Positions 23,785 to 33,693 are shown, counted from the stretch's first letter. The stretch is DNA of 64,000 nucleotides from Pseudomonadales bacterium (GCA_019090615.1 JAHRVQ010000047.1:1-64000); one strand, 5' to 3'. Numbers and translations are program-made. The notes: generated by a model not told the origin, from the letters alone.

Positions 23785-24465
23785 ATGTCCAAGCGACCAT
23801 TTTTTAGTCAGATATTTGCCCGTTCACCAATTTCTCCAATCCAGGAACATATGAAGGTGGCTTTTAGTGCCGCAGTCTTATTACCTGACTATTTTGATGC
23901 GTTACTCAAACCGGACTGGCAACAGGCGCGGGAAATAGGCGCGGAAATTGTAAAGCTTGAGGAAGCAGCTGATACCATTAAGCGTGATGTCCGGGCTAAC
24001 TTGTCAAGTAGCCTGTTTATGCCTATTTCACGCAGTGACCTTCTGGAATTGCTGAAGTCGCAAGACAAAATACCCAATCGTGCGAAGGATATTGTTGGCC
24101 TCAGTCTAGGTCGAAACATGGAGTTTCCCACAGAGCTTGGGCCTTTGTTACATAAATTTGTTGATAAATCTGTGAGTGCCGCTGCGCTGGCTAAAAGTAC
24201 TCTGGAAGAGCTAGATGAGTTGTTGGAAACTGGCTTTAGCGGCCGCGAGATTGATTTGATATCTGATATGATAACTAGCCTTAATACTGCGGAGCATGAG
24301 ACAGATATCATCCAGCATGAGGTACAACAAATGCTCTATAAACTGGAAAAGCAGTTTCACCCAGTGGATGTGATGTTTCTCTATAGGATTATCGACTGGA
24401 TTGGCGATATTGCCGACAATGCCCAGTCGGTAGGAAATCGGATGTTATATATTATTGCCAGATAA
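23785..24465 (+). CDS. DUF47 (PhoU-like, TIGR00153) phosphate transport regulator
   Basis: 226 residues, all helical. The N-terminal FFSQIFARSPISPIQEHM is the family hallmark, which favours the ATG at 23785 over one four codons upstream; neither has a clear Shine-Dalgarno. The PhoU-like four-helix core carries acidic stretches (VKLEEAADTIKRDVR, TAEHETDIIQHEVQ) like the metal-binding E/D motifs of PhoU. It lies 183 bp before a PiT transporter gene, the usual pairing; the protein is thought to control the transporter. Confidence 0.9.
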   Translation: MSKRPFFSQIFARSPISPIQEHMKVAFSAAVLLPDYFDALLKPDWQQAREIGAEIVKLEEAADTIKRDVRANLSSSLFMPISRSDLLELLKSQDKIPNRAKDIVGLSLGRNMEFPTELGPLLHKFVDKSVSAAALAKSTLEELDELLETGFSGREIDLISDMITSLNTAEHETDIIQHEVQQMLYKLEKQFHPVDVMFLYRIIDWIGDIADNAQSVGNRMLYIIAR

Positions 24466-24648
24466 TTATCTTTCCGGCGCTGGGATTGCTGAACCCGCCG
24501 GGTTTGAGCGTAATTAATAATGTAGCTGAGATCAGCAAGACTTATAAACCATGTTTTTACGTCAACTTGTACCGGGCATTAAACAGCGGATTAACAAGCT
24601 AGCGAGCAGCATGAATCAATTAAATTTAGTGAGAAAAAGTGAGTTTCC

Positions 24649-25911
24649 ATGGAAGTGATTGCAGAATACGGTTCTGTATTGTTGATGATGACAATAGTAT
24701 TCGGTTTTTTTATGGCCTGGGGTGTGGGAGCTAACGATGTTGCCAATGCAATGGGTACCTCTGTCGGGTCTAAAGCCATTACCATTAAACAGGCGATTAT
24801 TATTGCCATGATATTTGAATTCGCTGGTGCTTATCTGGCGGGCGGGGAGGTGACGGCGACTATTCGCAAAGGTATCATAGACCCTGATTTATTGGGCCAG
24901 ACACCAGAGTTGCTTGTTTTTGGTATGATGGCCGCGCTGCTTGCTGCAGGTATCTGGTTGTTGGTTGCCAGTGCCATGGGCTGGCCTGTGTCAACCACAC
25001 ATACTATTGTTGGCGCAATTGTTGGTTTTGCTAGTGTGGGTATTTCAGTGGATGCCGTGAACTGGTCCAAAGTTGCGGAAATCGTATCTTCATGGGTTAT
25101 TTCGCCCATTATGGCGGGCACCATATCGTTTTTATTGTATCAAAGTGTACGCAAGTTTATTTTTGGTGCAGCTGATCCTTTTATTGCCGCTAAGCGTTAT
25201 GTGCCAGTGTATATATTTCTTATGGGGTTCATCATTGCTCTGGTGACTATGATGAAGGGCCTAAAACACGTTGGGCTAAACTTATCCTTTGAACAATCGG
25301 TGCTCTATTCGGTTATTTTCTCATTATTACTGGTCGTTATTGGAGTATTTTTCCTCAGCCGGATAAAGCGCGAGAGCGTTTCCACAGACCATAGTCTGAT
25401 GAGTGTAGAAAAGGTTTTCGGCGTGTTGATGGTATTTACCGCCTGTTCGATGGCCTTTGCCCATGGATCAAACGATGTGGCTAATGCCATTGGACCGCTG
25501 GCTGCTGTGAATTCTGTTATTGAAAGTGGTGGGATGGTAGAGGCCAAATCTGTCATGCCCGCATGGATCCTGCTGTTGGGTGGTTGTGGCATTGTGGCCG
25601 GCCTTGTGATGTACGGCCATAAAGTGATCAGGACAATTGGCAGCAACATTACTGAACTGACGCCCAGTAGCGGTTTTGCGGTTGTGTTGGCGGCTGTCAC
25701 AACCGTTGTTATTGCATCGGGTTATAGTCTGCCTGTTTCTACGACGCATACATTGGTAGGGGGTGTTCTTGGGGTTGGTTTAGCGCGTGGCATTGGTGCG
25801 CTCAATCTTAGGATCGTGGGTACTATTTTTGTTTCCTGGGTTGTAACCTTGCCAGCTGGGGCATTATTGTCTATTTTGTTTTTCTTTATCTTTAAGGCAA
25901 TTTTTACTTAA
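24649..25911 (+). CDS. PiT-family inorganic phosphate transporter
   Basis: 420 residues, about 10-12 membrane helices. The duplicated PiT signature is complete: GANDVANAMGTSVGS (about 27-41) and GSNDVANAIGPLAAV (about 275-289), each followed by a VSTTHT motif (SMGWPVSTTHTIVGA and LPVSTTHTLVGG). It takes up phosphate, probably as a metal-phosphate complex with protons, in the inner membrane. It is coupled with the DUF47 gene upstream. No Pho box was identified. Confidence 0.95.
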   Translation: MEVIAEYGSVLLMMTIVFGFFMAWGVGANDVANAMGTSVGSKAITIKQAIIIAMIFEFAGAYLAGGEVTATIRKGIIDPDLLGQTPELLVFGMMAALLAAGIWLLVASAMGWPVSTTHTIVGAIVGFASVGISVDAVNWSKVAEIVSSWVISPIMAGTISFLLYQSVRKFIFGAADPFIAAKRYVPVYIFLMGFIIALVTMMKGLKHVGLNLSFEQSVLYSVIFSLLLVVIGVFFLSRIKRESVSTDHSLMSVEKVFGVLMVFTACSMAFAHGSNDVANAIGPLAAVNSVIESGGMVEAKSVMPAWILLLGGCGIVAGLVMYGHKVIRTIGSNITELTPSSGFAVVLAAVTTVVIASGYSLPVSTTHTLVGGVLGVGLARGIGALNLRIVGTIFVSWVVTLPAGALLSILFFFIFKAIFT

Positions 25912-26035
25912 GCCGTGTTAACGGGTGGGTAAATATGGCCTGTTCTAGGCGGGCGTTCAATTGAAGCTGAAATTAGCGATTCAAAATTACAAATAACCTC
26001 GTTAGACTACTGACAACATAAAATTAGACGCTTAT

Positions 26036-26060
26036 ATAATCTAATTATTAGTTAGATTAT
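26036..26060. promoter_or_regulatory. inverted repeat upstream of an SDR gene
   Basis: ATAATCTAA and TTAGATTAT form a perfect 9-bp inverted repeat around TTATTAG, ending 34 bp before the SDR start codon. The motif TTAGA also recurs twice just upstream. It could be an operator, though its AT-richness makes chance more likely. Confidence 0.35.
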
Positions 26061-26094
26061 TTTAATCAAAGCCAAATACCAAGCAGGGGTACAT

Positions 26095-26799
26095 ATGCCA
26101 TATTCAGATAAAACCGTTATTGTCACAGGGGGTGCAGGTGCCCTGGGCCAGGCTGTTGTTGAGTGGTTTTCAAGTCAGGGCGCAAAAGTCGCTGTACTGG
26201 ATTATTCAGATGACCTGTTAGCCAAGGCCTTTCCTGAACCGTCTGAAAACCATAGCTACATAGCTTGCGACCTTACGACGCGTGAAGGCTGCAAAGAGGC
26301 TGTCGGTCGGGTTATTCGTGAGTTGGGCCCAGTTGATATCCTGGCTAATATTGCCGGTGGTTTTTTAATGGGTGACCCGGTTCATGAAACATCTGATGAA
26401 ACCTGGGACTTCCTGTTTAATTTGAACGCTCGCTCGATTATGAATATGAGTGCGGTAGTGGTGCCTGTTATGTTACAACAGGGATCAGGCAAGATTGTCA
26501 ATGTTGCGGCCCGAGCAGCGCTGGCCGGCGCTGCTAATATGGGGGCATATACCGCTACCAAAGCTGCGGTAATGCGATTGACTGAAAGTATGGCGCTTGA
26601 ATTGCGTGAAAATAAAATTAATGTTAACGCTGTGATGCCGAGTCTGATTGATACTCAGCGCAACAGGGACGACATGCCGGGTGCGGATTTCTCTAAATGG
26701 GTAACCCCACAACAGATAGCTAATGTGATAGGTTTTTTGAGCTCTGATAATGCCGCTGCCGTGCATGGAGCAAGCATTCCTGTTGACGGCTTGAGCTAA
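26095..26799 (+). CDS. short-chain dehydrogenase/reductase, atypical active site
   Basis: 234 residues. Rossmann motif TGGAGALGQA (11-20), cofactor loop LDYSDD (35-40), NIAGG (85-89) and YTATK (Tyr152, Lys156) place it in the SDR family. The catalytic Ser 13 residues before Tyr152 is Ala139 (VNVAARAAL), so the usual Ser-Tyr-Lys triad is incomplete. Asp35 after the second strand favours NAD(H). It appears monocistronic. Substrate unknown. Confidence 0.88.
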   Translation: MPYSDKTVIVTGGAGALGQAVVEWFSSQGAKVAVLDYSDDLLAKAFPEPSENHSYIACDLTTREGCKEAVGRVIRELGPVDILANIAGGFLMGDPVHETSDETWDFLFNLNARSIMNMSAVVVPVMLQQGSGKIVNVAARAALAGAANMGAYTATKAAVMRLTESMALELRENKINVNAVMPSLIDTQRNRDDMPGADFSKWVTPQQIANVIGFLSSDNAAAVHGASIPVDGLS

Positions 26800-26951
26800 T
26801 AAGGCTTAAATTATTGGCAGTTTTCGTTAATACCTAAGCCAGTCAATATGAGCGAAATCGTAAATGTCTGGTCGTTTACGGTTTCCTTCTGGGTTTTTGA
26901 AGTGATTTTGAATAAAGCGACTAAGCGCCTCATTGGCGTAGATGGAGCCTG

Positions 26952-26972
26952 GTTCTAAGTTCTAAGTTCTAT
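26952..26972. repeat. 7-bp tandem triplication
   Basis: GTTCTAA, GTTCTAA, GTTCTAT in the space between the SDR and Nudix genes. Confidence 0.7.
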
Positions 26973-27059
26973 AGTGCTCGACTTGCTTATGATTGCAGAG
27001 GCGACAGGTTCTAGTTAGTGCTCCTTGGCATATTTTGTCTCAGTGAGCAAAGGTGAAGG

Positions 27060-27614
27060 ATGATGGCGGATAGTATTAAACCCTGGCAGCGGCAGTCGTC
27101 AAAGCAGCTTGTTGACTGCAAAATTTTTACAGTTAATGAGTCTGTTTCGATTTCTCCAGAGACGGCAAAGGCGCACAACTTTTATTTTATAAATTCAACC
27201 GATTGGGTAAATCTGGTGCCCGTTACGGCCAATAACGAGTTGGTGTGCATTCGTCAGTATCGGCACGGATTCGAAAACATTACCCTGGAAATACCGGGTG
27301 GTATGGTGGACCCTGGCGAAAGCCCAGCGATTGCCGCGGTGCGTGAATGCCTGGAGGAAACGGGCTATGAAGCTACAGAAGTCGAATCGTTAGGTGTACT
27401 GAACCCTAATCCGGCGATTTTTAATAATCGGTTGCATACTTATATTGCACGCGATGTCCATTGTGTTGCTGACATAAATAACACTTCTACTGAACACACT
27501 GAGGTTGAATTGATACCTTTGCCGGTTGTTAAAGATAAATTGATGGCTGGTGAAATTAATCACGCGCTGGTGGCGGCAAGTCTCTGGCGTGCCTTATATC
27601 TACTACAAACTTAA
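27060..27614 (+). CDS. ADP-ribose pyrophosphatase-like Nudix hydrolase
   Basis: 184 residues. The Nudix box is complete: GGMVDPGESPAIAAVRECLEETGY. Upstream, VCIRQYRHGFENITLEIPGG matches the NudF/ADP-ribose type with the R-x-Y-R substrate-binding region. GGTGAAGGA lies directly before the tandem ATG-ATG; the second ATG (27063) may be the real start. The likely role is removal of ADP-ribose or related nucleotide sugars in the cytoplasm. Confidence 0.87.
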   Translation: MMADSIKPWQRQSSKQLVDCKIFTVNESVSISPETAKAHNFYFINSTDWVNLVPVTANNELVCIRQYRHGFENITLEIPGGMVDPGESPAIAAVRECLEETGYEATEVESLGVLNPNPAIFNNRLHTYIARDVHCVADINNTSTEHTEVELIPLPVVKDKLMAGEINHALVAASLWRALYLLQT

Positions 27615-27652
27615 TTGCTGAAAAATTGAGTACTGAATAGCTTCTGACGGCA

Positions 27653-27940
27653 TTAGCCGTTAGGTAGTTCATCAAGTTCGGGTTGATCTATTTTGTCAGC
27701 GTAATCTGCTGTTAATGGCTTGAAAGTAATATTAGCCGGTAAAATCTCCTGTATTTTCTGGTTAAATTTCGCCAGTACTTCAGCTAATAAGCTGAGTTGT
27801 TCTGCTTCATCTATTTTTTTTATTGAAGGGTATAAGTTTAGTATCTTTATTGAATGATTAAGTGCATCTAATTCTGATTGCAGCTGTTGATTGAGTGTTT
27901 CGTATCGGCGCTGGGCGCTACTAAACAACTTTTTTGACAT
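27653..27940 (-). CDS. small helical protein, unknown
   Basis: 95 residues. It is almost all helical and charged, with a coiled-coil-like first half (RRYETLNQQLQSELDALNHSIKIL) and an acidic tail. No domain recognised. It is convergent with the Nudix gene. Codon pattern and composition look protein-like, but the start has no clear Shine-Dalgarno. Confidence 0.55.
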   Translation of the reverse strand: MSKKLFSSAQRRYETLNQQLQSELDALNHSIKILNLYPSIKKIDEAEQLSLLAEVLAKFNQKIQEILPANITFKPLTADYADKIDQPELDELPNG

Positions 27941-28064
27941 ACAATATCTGCCGGATAACTAAGAGTAGTGTTCAGGGTAAGTGGGATGATACAGGTTCAC
28001 AACAACCTGTATCGATATCAGCGATTTAAGCTGTAATAATTTCTCCGAGCTGGTTTTTATGTCG

Positions 28065-28109
28065 GTTCTTATGCCCGTTCTTATGCCCGTTCTTATGCCC
28101 GTTCTTATG
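28065..28109. repeat. 12-bp tandem repeat between divergent genes
   Basis: Three perfect copies and one partial copy of GTTCTTATGCCC, between the small helical protein gene and the SprA-family gene. A reading frame through it on the minus strand would give RTGI repeats but is unlikely to be a gene. Confidence 0.9.
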
Positions 28110-28150
28110 ATAGTTATATAAGCTACAATTAATCTACTAGACGGGATGAA

Positions 28151-28789
28151 TTGAACCGAATGCAAGTAGGTGCCCAGGCAACCAGGCCGCCCCCCTTAGC
28201 TACGCCTATTGAGCGGCAACAGAATGTGCAGCGAAGATCGGGTCTTGAACTAGATCAGGCGCAAAATGTCATTGGTCAGGCAACTGCTGGTCCAGACGCA
28301 GAGCAGCCGCGAAAACTTAGCCCGCCTACAGAAGTCGAAACTGCCAATGCTGTAGAAAACCGGGCAGTGAAAAGTGGCAATGAGCAACCGCTTTCAGATT
28401 CTGAGAGGCTGGTACTCGCTAAGGAAATCGAGTCACTGTCCAGGCGAGACAAGGAGGTCAGGACCCATGAGCAGATACATGCATCGCTTGCAGGTGCCTA
28501 TGGCGGACCGCCTCAGTTTCAATTTCAAAAAGGCCCCGACGGTGTGCTTTATGCAATTTCTGGTCATGTAGCTATTGATGCCTCGCCGGTTCAGGGAGAT
28601 CCAAAAGCTACGATTGATAAAGCTCAGACTATTAAAAGAGCGGCCTTAGGGCCCTCAGATCCAAGTTCTGCAGACCGAGTAGTCGCGGCGAAAGCCAGCG
28701 CGATGCAGGCCAAAGCAAGTAATGAATTATCAAAGTTAGTTGCGCTTGAAAACCAGACAGGCGCGAATGGTTTTTCTTCAATAGCCTGA
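28151..28789 (+). CDS. SprA-related putative metalloprotease
   Basis: 212 residues from a TTG start; an ATG three codons in (28160) is the alternative. After a disordered, Gln/Pro-rich N-terminal part (about 1-95) it has the SprA-family core: VRTHEQIHASLAGAYGGPPQF with an HExxH motif at about 110-114, then FQKGPDGVLYAISGHVAID and a tail rich in Ala and Lys (VAAKASAMQAKAS). Proteins of this family are predicted zinc proteases; catalysis is not proven to my knowledge. No signal peptide is seen. Confidence 0.82.
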   Translation: MNRMQVGAQATRPPPLATPIERQQNVQRRSGLELDQAQNVIGQATAGPDAEQPRKLSPPTEVETANAVENRAVKSGNEQPLSDSERLVLAKEIESLSRRDKEVRTHEQIHASLAGAYGGPPQFQFQKGPDGVLYAISGHVAIDASPVQGDPKATIDKAQTIKRAALGPSDPSSADRVVAAKASAMQAKASNELSKLVALENQTGANGFSSIA

Positions 28790-29124
28790 TAAATTAACCA
28801 GTTTTAGCTGCCGTGAGTCATAAGTTTCGGGTCTTTTCATAAGTTGCCCAGGTCAATGCAATTATTGGCTGCTCGTGGGGGTATTAAATTGTCCAGTGGC
28901 CGGTAAATTGATAACTTTTTCCATAAATTCGTCATTTCCTATCATCAATGGAGGGGTTATGGGCAGGGTCAAAAAGCTGCACATATCGCCATTCTTGGTG
29001 CCATAAACGGCAAGATAATCAGGTGCCAGGGTTTTATTATCACGTTGCGGTTTGTGCTGAGGTTATCGAGCATCTGCAGTCTTTAAGGTAGAATCAGTCT
29101 TTGACGGAATCTGGGCCCAATTAT
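28790..29124. other. intergenic, upstream of the PrsT-like gene
   Basis: No gene, terminator or exact sigma-54 site was found by eye. The segment should hold the promoter of the TPR gene. Confidence 0.4.
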
Positions 29125-32079
29125 ATGCGCTTGTCGGTATTAATATTTTTTATTGTTTTTGTTCTAGAGGTTGTTTTTATACAGCTGGCTCAGAGTAATG
29201 ATAAACCGCTAGATCAAAAGAATTTGGCTGAATTGAAGCAGGAGTTGAGGTTAGACCGCACTGACCTGAAGGTTTATTACCATATTGGTCGTACTTATCT
29301 TGGTTTAAATCCTGCGCCAGCAACCCAGTCTGATGTTAATAGTGAGCTGCAGGCATCCAGTGTTTATTTTGAAGATGCGTTGCTACAAATCTCTGAAGGT
29401 GATCAGCGAGCAGCCGTGATTCAACTGTTAAATGCGATTAAACAAGATGAAACTAATCTTGCGGCTTATATGCTGATGGCAGAAACCTATCATGATATGC
29501 GCTTACCAAAGGGTGCTGAATATTATTTGCGAAAGGCGCTGGAGCATGGTGCTGATCCTAATTCTGTGCTGGTGCCCCTAGGTCAGGCGTTGATTCAACA
29601 AGAAAAATACTCATTGGTTTTAGCTGATTTGCCATTGGCTGGTTTGCCCAAAAATCTTAAGGCAAGGATCAGAGTGTTGCATGCAAAGGCTTATATTGGC
29701 CAACAGGAATACCCTAAGGCCCGCCGCGTTTTAAACGAGTCTATCAAAGGAGACAATACTGTTGTTGAGGCTAACATTGAGTTAGCACGACTAAATATGT
29801 TGCAAGGCAGAGCTGACGATGCTGGCAGGTTATTGCAGACAATTAACAAAGCTGCCGAATATTTTGCAGATTATTGGCTGATAAAGGGTGAGTTGGCGCG
29901 TTTATCCGGTGACTATGAGATGGCGCTTAATGCTTACCGCAAAGCCACTGGCCTGCAACCTGAGCATCTGGCCACGCTACATGCCATTGCAAGTTTACTC
30001 CTGGATCTCCGTCAGATTAGTCAGGCAGAAAAAGAAATACACCTCATTCGTTCTTTATATCCTGAAGATTTGCGCGCAATTCTGTTGGCCCTGTCGCTAG
30101 CTAAGGCGCAACAGGATGCTGCAGCAAAAGATGAAATTGTCATCTTTGCCGATGGATTGATTAACAATCTGGATTATGTCGCGTTGCAAAACGACCCATA
30201 TAATTTGTTGCTGATTGGCAGCATCCACTATCTATCGGGGAAAAACGTGGCAGGTATTGCGTTGTTGAGTCGTTATCTGGACTTTTATCCGGCTAATTTT
30301 AATGCCCTGAAACTGTTAGTTACCATGCAACTAAAATTGCAGAAAACAACTGGCGCTGCTGCGGTACTAGAACAATCTACAAAATATCATGCTGACAATA
30401 CTGCCTGGCTTGCGTTGTTTGGCCAGGTCAAGCTTCAACAAAAAAACTATTCTGCGGCGCTTGAATATTTTTCGCGGGTGATTAAATCGCAACCTGAAAA
30501 TTATTCTCTAAGACTAAGGTGTGCAGAAATTAATATAATTCTGGGAAACTATGAAACTGCTTTGGCAGAAATGCAGTTGCTTAGGGATGTGGGGTTGAAG
30601 GCCAATGTGGGGGCCATGCAGGCAAATATTTTATTGTCGCTAGGTCGTTTTTCTGAGGCAATTAAACTGGTAACTGAACTTGAAATGGTCGATGGAAAAA
30701 GTGCTTTGTTGCTTAATATTGCGGCCAATGCCGAGATTGGTCTGAATAATATGAGCGGCGCAAAACGGTTGTTAGTCGAAGCATTAGCGCTTGATGCGCA
30801 ATCCGTAGCCGTGATCTTCAACCTGGCTACGCTGGAATTAAAAGCCGGCAATGTAGCGGCAGCTACAAAAGGCTTTAAACAAGTTTTACAATTGCAAGAT
30901 GATCATGTTTTGTCGCTTGTGCAGCTGGCAGGAATAACACAAAAGCGGGGCAATAACCGGCAAGCTATCAAACACCTGAAAAAAGCGTTCGAATTAAGGT
31001 TGGATATAAATAATGGTCTGCACCTGGTGGATCTACTCAGCGCTGAGTCAAGATCACAGGAGGCACGTGAGGTATTAACTAATCTACGAGCGGCATTCCC
31101 TGAACAAATAGCGCTTATTGCGGCAGATGCCGCGCTAAATATACAGGAAAATAATGTAGATCGTGCGAAACAGCTGTACCTCCTGATGCGGATACAGGCT
31201 CGTAAAGATTCGTCTGCTAAGGATTTAGTGCGTGTTTTTTATCATCAGTTAAAAATTAAAGCGGAGCAAGATGCAAAAATAACGCTGGCGCTCGCAGAGC
31301 AGATCGATCCGTTGGATTTTTCCGTGCTGGTTGCCAGGGCAGAATTGTTAGCCAGGATTGATGCCTATACTGAACTGTTAGCGATTGCTAACAAGATTGT
31401 TGACAATCAGCCTGCAGAGGCGGTGGGTTATCGATTGAAAGCAGATGCACTACAGTCGATGGAACGAAATGACGAGGCATTGCAGGTTTATGCATTGGGT
31501 GTAAAAAATACCGACGGCAGTGTGTCGCTGATATTGGGTTATTACAACCTGCTAAGGGAAGTCGTAGATATTGATGCTGCGGTGGAATTCCTGGATCGTT
31601 GGGTTAATGACAAAAGACCTGAAGAGTTTGCTATTTTCAGGGCCCTGGCAGCAGGTTATGAATTGCAGGGCAATACTGATAAAGCGCTATATTTGGCTGA
31701 AAGGTTAATGCAAATGCAACCTGATGACCCGCTTTTACTGAATAATCTGGCGTTACTTTATCTTAATGTTGGCGACCAACGAGCAAGGGAATTGGCTGAA
31801 AGGGCCTATAAACTGGCACCAGATCATTTTGCCGTTATGGACACCCTGGGTTGGGTGTTAGCTAATAGTGGAGAGCCATCGTTGGCGGTTGCAATGCTGA
31901 GAAATGCTATGGCGCGGTCTGCTAATATTCCAGAAATACACTATCACTATGCTTTTGCACTCTATAAAAATGGCCAATCAAATATTGCTGTAAAGGAATT
32001 GCAGAAACTATTGGCGAGTGGTCAGGACTTTAATGGTATTGCCGAAGTGCAGGCTTTATATAGTCAACTTAAACAATAG
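29125..32079 (+). CDS. PrsT-like PEP-CTERM-system TPR protein
   Basis: 984 residues from the ATG at 29125, which gives a good signal peptide (MRLSVLIFFIVFVLEVVFIQLAQS); a TTG 24 bp upstream is the alternative. It is built almost wholly of TPR repeats (about 20). The opening block (YFEDALLQISEGDQRAAVIQ, then LRKALEHGADPNSVLVPLGQAL) matches the PEP-CTERM-associated TPR family TIGR02917. Unlike typical PrsT it has no lipobox Cys, so it may be periplasmic or anchored by its first helix. Two PEP-CTERM proteins in the window support the link; no exosortase gene is in view. Confidence 0.82.
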   Translation: MRLSVLIFFIVFVLEVVFIQLAQSNDKPLDQKNLAELKQELRLDRTDLKVYYHIGRTYLGLNPAPATQSDVNSELQASSVYFEDALLQISEGDQRAAVIQLLNAIKQDETNLAAYMLMAETYHDMRLPKGAEYYLRKALEHGADPNSVLVPLGQALIQQEKYSLVLADLPLAGLPKNLKARIRVLHAKAYIGQQEYPKARRVLNESIKGDNTVVEANIELARLNMLQGRADDAGRLLQTINKAAEYFADYWLIKGELARLSGDYEMALNAYRKATGLQPEHLATLHAIASLLLDLRQISQAEKEIHLIRSLYPEDLRAILLALSLAKAQQDAAAKDEIVIFADGLINNLDYVALQNDPYNLLLIGSIHYLSGKNVAGIALLSRYLDFYPANFNALKLLVTMQLKLQKTTGAAAVLEQSTKYHADNTAWLALFGQVKLQQKNYSAALEYFSRVIKSQPENYSLRLRCAEINIILGNYETALAEMQLLRDVGLKANVGAMQANILLSLGRFSEAIKLVTELEMVDGKSALLLNIAANAEIGLNNMSGAKRLLVEALALDAQSVAVIFNLATLELKAGNVAAATKGFKQVLQLQDDHVLSLVQLAGITQKRGNNRQAIKHLKKAFELRLDINNGLHLVDLLSAESRSQEAREVLTNLRAAFPEQIALIAADAALNIQENNVDRAKQLYLLMRIQARKDSSAKDLVRVFYHQLKIKAEQDAKITLALAEQIDPLDFSVLVARAELLARIDAYTELLAIANKIVDNQPAEAVGYRLKADALQSMERNDEALQVYALGVKNTDGSVSLILGYYNLLREVVDIDAAVEFLDRWVNDKRPEEFAIFRALAAGYELQGNTDKALYLAERLMQMQPDDPLLLNNLALLYLNVGDQRARELAERAYKLAPDHFAVMDTLGWVLANSGEPSLAVAMLRNAMARSANIPEIHYHYAFALYKNGQSNIAVKELQKLLASGQDFNGIAEVQALYSQLKQ

Positions 32080-32121
32080 CTATCATTTTAAATACCAGGG
32101 ACACGCAGTAGATGCGCAATA

Positions 32122-33615
32122 ATGAATAGAAAACAGCGGCGTTCGCAGCTACGGCAACAAAAGAGCCAGACGAAAAAGTTAAAAAAAGTTTCTCAGTCGG
32201 CGCGTGATCCAGACAAGTTAATGATATTGGGTGATCAATTGATAGCTGCACGAAACTTTCTTGCTGCTGCGGATGCTTATAAGCGTGCTTTAAAGAAAGA
32301 TCGATCTGATATCCCTGTGTTGCGTAAGATCGGTTATGCCTATGCCAGCGGTGGCAAGATTACGCTGGCAATAAAGTGTTATGAGAATATCCTGAGCTTT
32401 GATCAAAAGGATGTTGAGGCGGCCAAAAGCCTTGCTACGGTTTATCATGCCATCAGACAACATGATAAGGCGCTTAGTTATATAAAACCAATTGCAGGTT
32501 TGTTGCAGGATGACCCTGATATGCAATATCTATTGGCTGAGTTATTTGACGCAAGCAACGACCGAGACAAGAGCATTGAATGCTATCTTGAGGCTATCAA
32601 ATTATTTGCCAGGAGTAACCGAAAGCATAATAGTGCAACATTGGCTCGGTTAGCGCGGGCTTGTGCAAAAGTTGGCCAGCCGCAGACGGCAATTGATGCC
32701 TTGAACCTTGCCGTTCAGCAAACACCAGAGATGCCGGGTGCGTATTTTGAGTTGGCGAAAATATATAATAAATTGGCTGATACTAAAAATGCCCTTCGAT
32801 ATACGCGGCAGTTGCTAAAACTTGTACCGCAACATGCATCAGGGCTCTATCTATATGCAGGGTTGATGGCCAATAAAGGTTTGTTTCATCAGTCGGGTTG
32901 GGCCTTTCGACGTTTAAGTCATATTTTTCCCGAAGCTTCAACAATCAAACATTTTGCTAGCACCTATCTAGGGATAAAAACTGAAATTGCAGTGGATGCT
33001 GAGTATGTGGCTGACCTGTTTGATGACTATGCCGATGAATTTGATGAGCATCTGGTAGATGTATTGAAATATCAAACGCCGGCCAGGCTGACTAGTTTTT
33101 TAGTAACAGCGTCAAAAGAGAACCTTACTGATCTGGTGGTGTTGGATCTTGGTTGCGGAACAGGGTTATGCGGTTCACATATACGGCCCTGGGCCAAAAA
33201 GCTTATTGGCGTTGACCTGTCAAAAGGCATGCTCGCCAAAGCGGCAGAAAAAAACATCTACGATGCCTTGCTGCTTTCTGACCTGGTGGTGTCATTGGCG
33301 GAATATGAAAATGAGCTGGATCTGGTTATTTCGACAGATGTGCTTATCTATCTGGCGGATCTAGCTCAGGTATTTGCAGGGTGCGTTAGAGCGCTTACTG
33401 CAACGGGAATTTTTGCTTTCTCAATAGAAAGCACCAATGCTCGACTGCCAAAATTAGACAAGTCTGGGCGCTATCAATTTAGTCATCGGTATATTGTTGA
33501 TCTTGCCAGACAAAACAATTTTGCAATTCGTGCGTTTGAAAATACGATTATTCGCCAGGAGCAGGGACAGCCCGTTCAGGGTGCGCTATATCTACTCGTA
33601 AAGAGTGCAGCGTAA
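32122..33615 (+). CDS. TPR protein with class I methyltransferase domain
   Basis: 497 residues, cytoplasmic. A basic N-terminus (MNRKQRRSQLRQQKSQTKKL) precedes TPR repeats (about 30-270) and a SAM-dependent methyltransferase domain (about 290-495) with motif I VVLDLGCGTGLCG near 341-353, an acidic residue in IGVDLSKGML, and LVISTDVLIYL. TPR-methyltransferases of this layout are common in proteobacteria; their substrates are unknown. It starts 42 bp after the PrsT-like gene, so they probably share a transcript. Confidence 0.88.
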   Translation: MNRKQRRSQLRQQKSQTKKLKKVSQSARDPDKLMILGDQLIAARNFLAAADAYKRALKKDRSDIPVLRKIGYAYASGGKITLAIKCYENILSFDQKDVEAAKSLATVYHAIRQHDKALSYIKPIAGLLQDDPDMQYLLAELFDASNDRDKSIECYLEAIKLFARSNRKHNSATLARLARACAKVGQPQTAIDALNLAVQQTPEMPGAYFELAKIYNKLADTKNALRYTRQLLKLVPQHASGLYLYAGLMANKGLFHQSGWAFRRLSHIFPEASTIKHFASTYLGIKTEIAVDAEYVADLFDDYADEFDEHLVDVLKYQTPARLTSFLVTASKENLTDLVVLDLGCGTGLCGSHIRPWAKKLIGVDLSKGMLAKAAEKNIYDALLLSDLVVSLAEYENELDLVISTDVLIYLADLAQVFAGCVRALTATGIFAFSIESTNARLPKLDKSGRYQFSHRYIVDLARQNNFAIRAFENTIIRQEQGQPVQGALYLLVKSAA

Positions 33616-33667
33616 AATAGTACAACGTATGTAGTAGCGTGTCGAATGTAGCTTACGAGGCTACTTT

Positions 33668-33693
33668 ATTGAGCTATTTTACTGAGCTATTTT
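33668..33693. repeat. 13-bp tandem duplication across a stop codon
   Basis: ATTGAGCTATTTT followed by ACTGAGCTATTTT, with a degenerate third copy to the left. The TAG stop of the PEP-CTERM gene (33687-33689) lies within the right copy. Confidence 0.8.

Noticed and set aside
27959-28165. 68-residue minus-strand reading frame with RTGI repeats
   Set aside because: The repeats are just the 12-bp DNA array; no start signal and no family.
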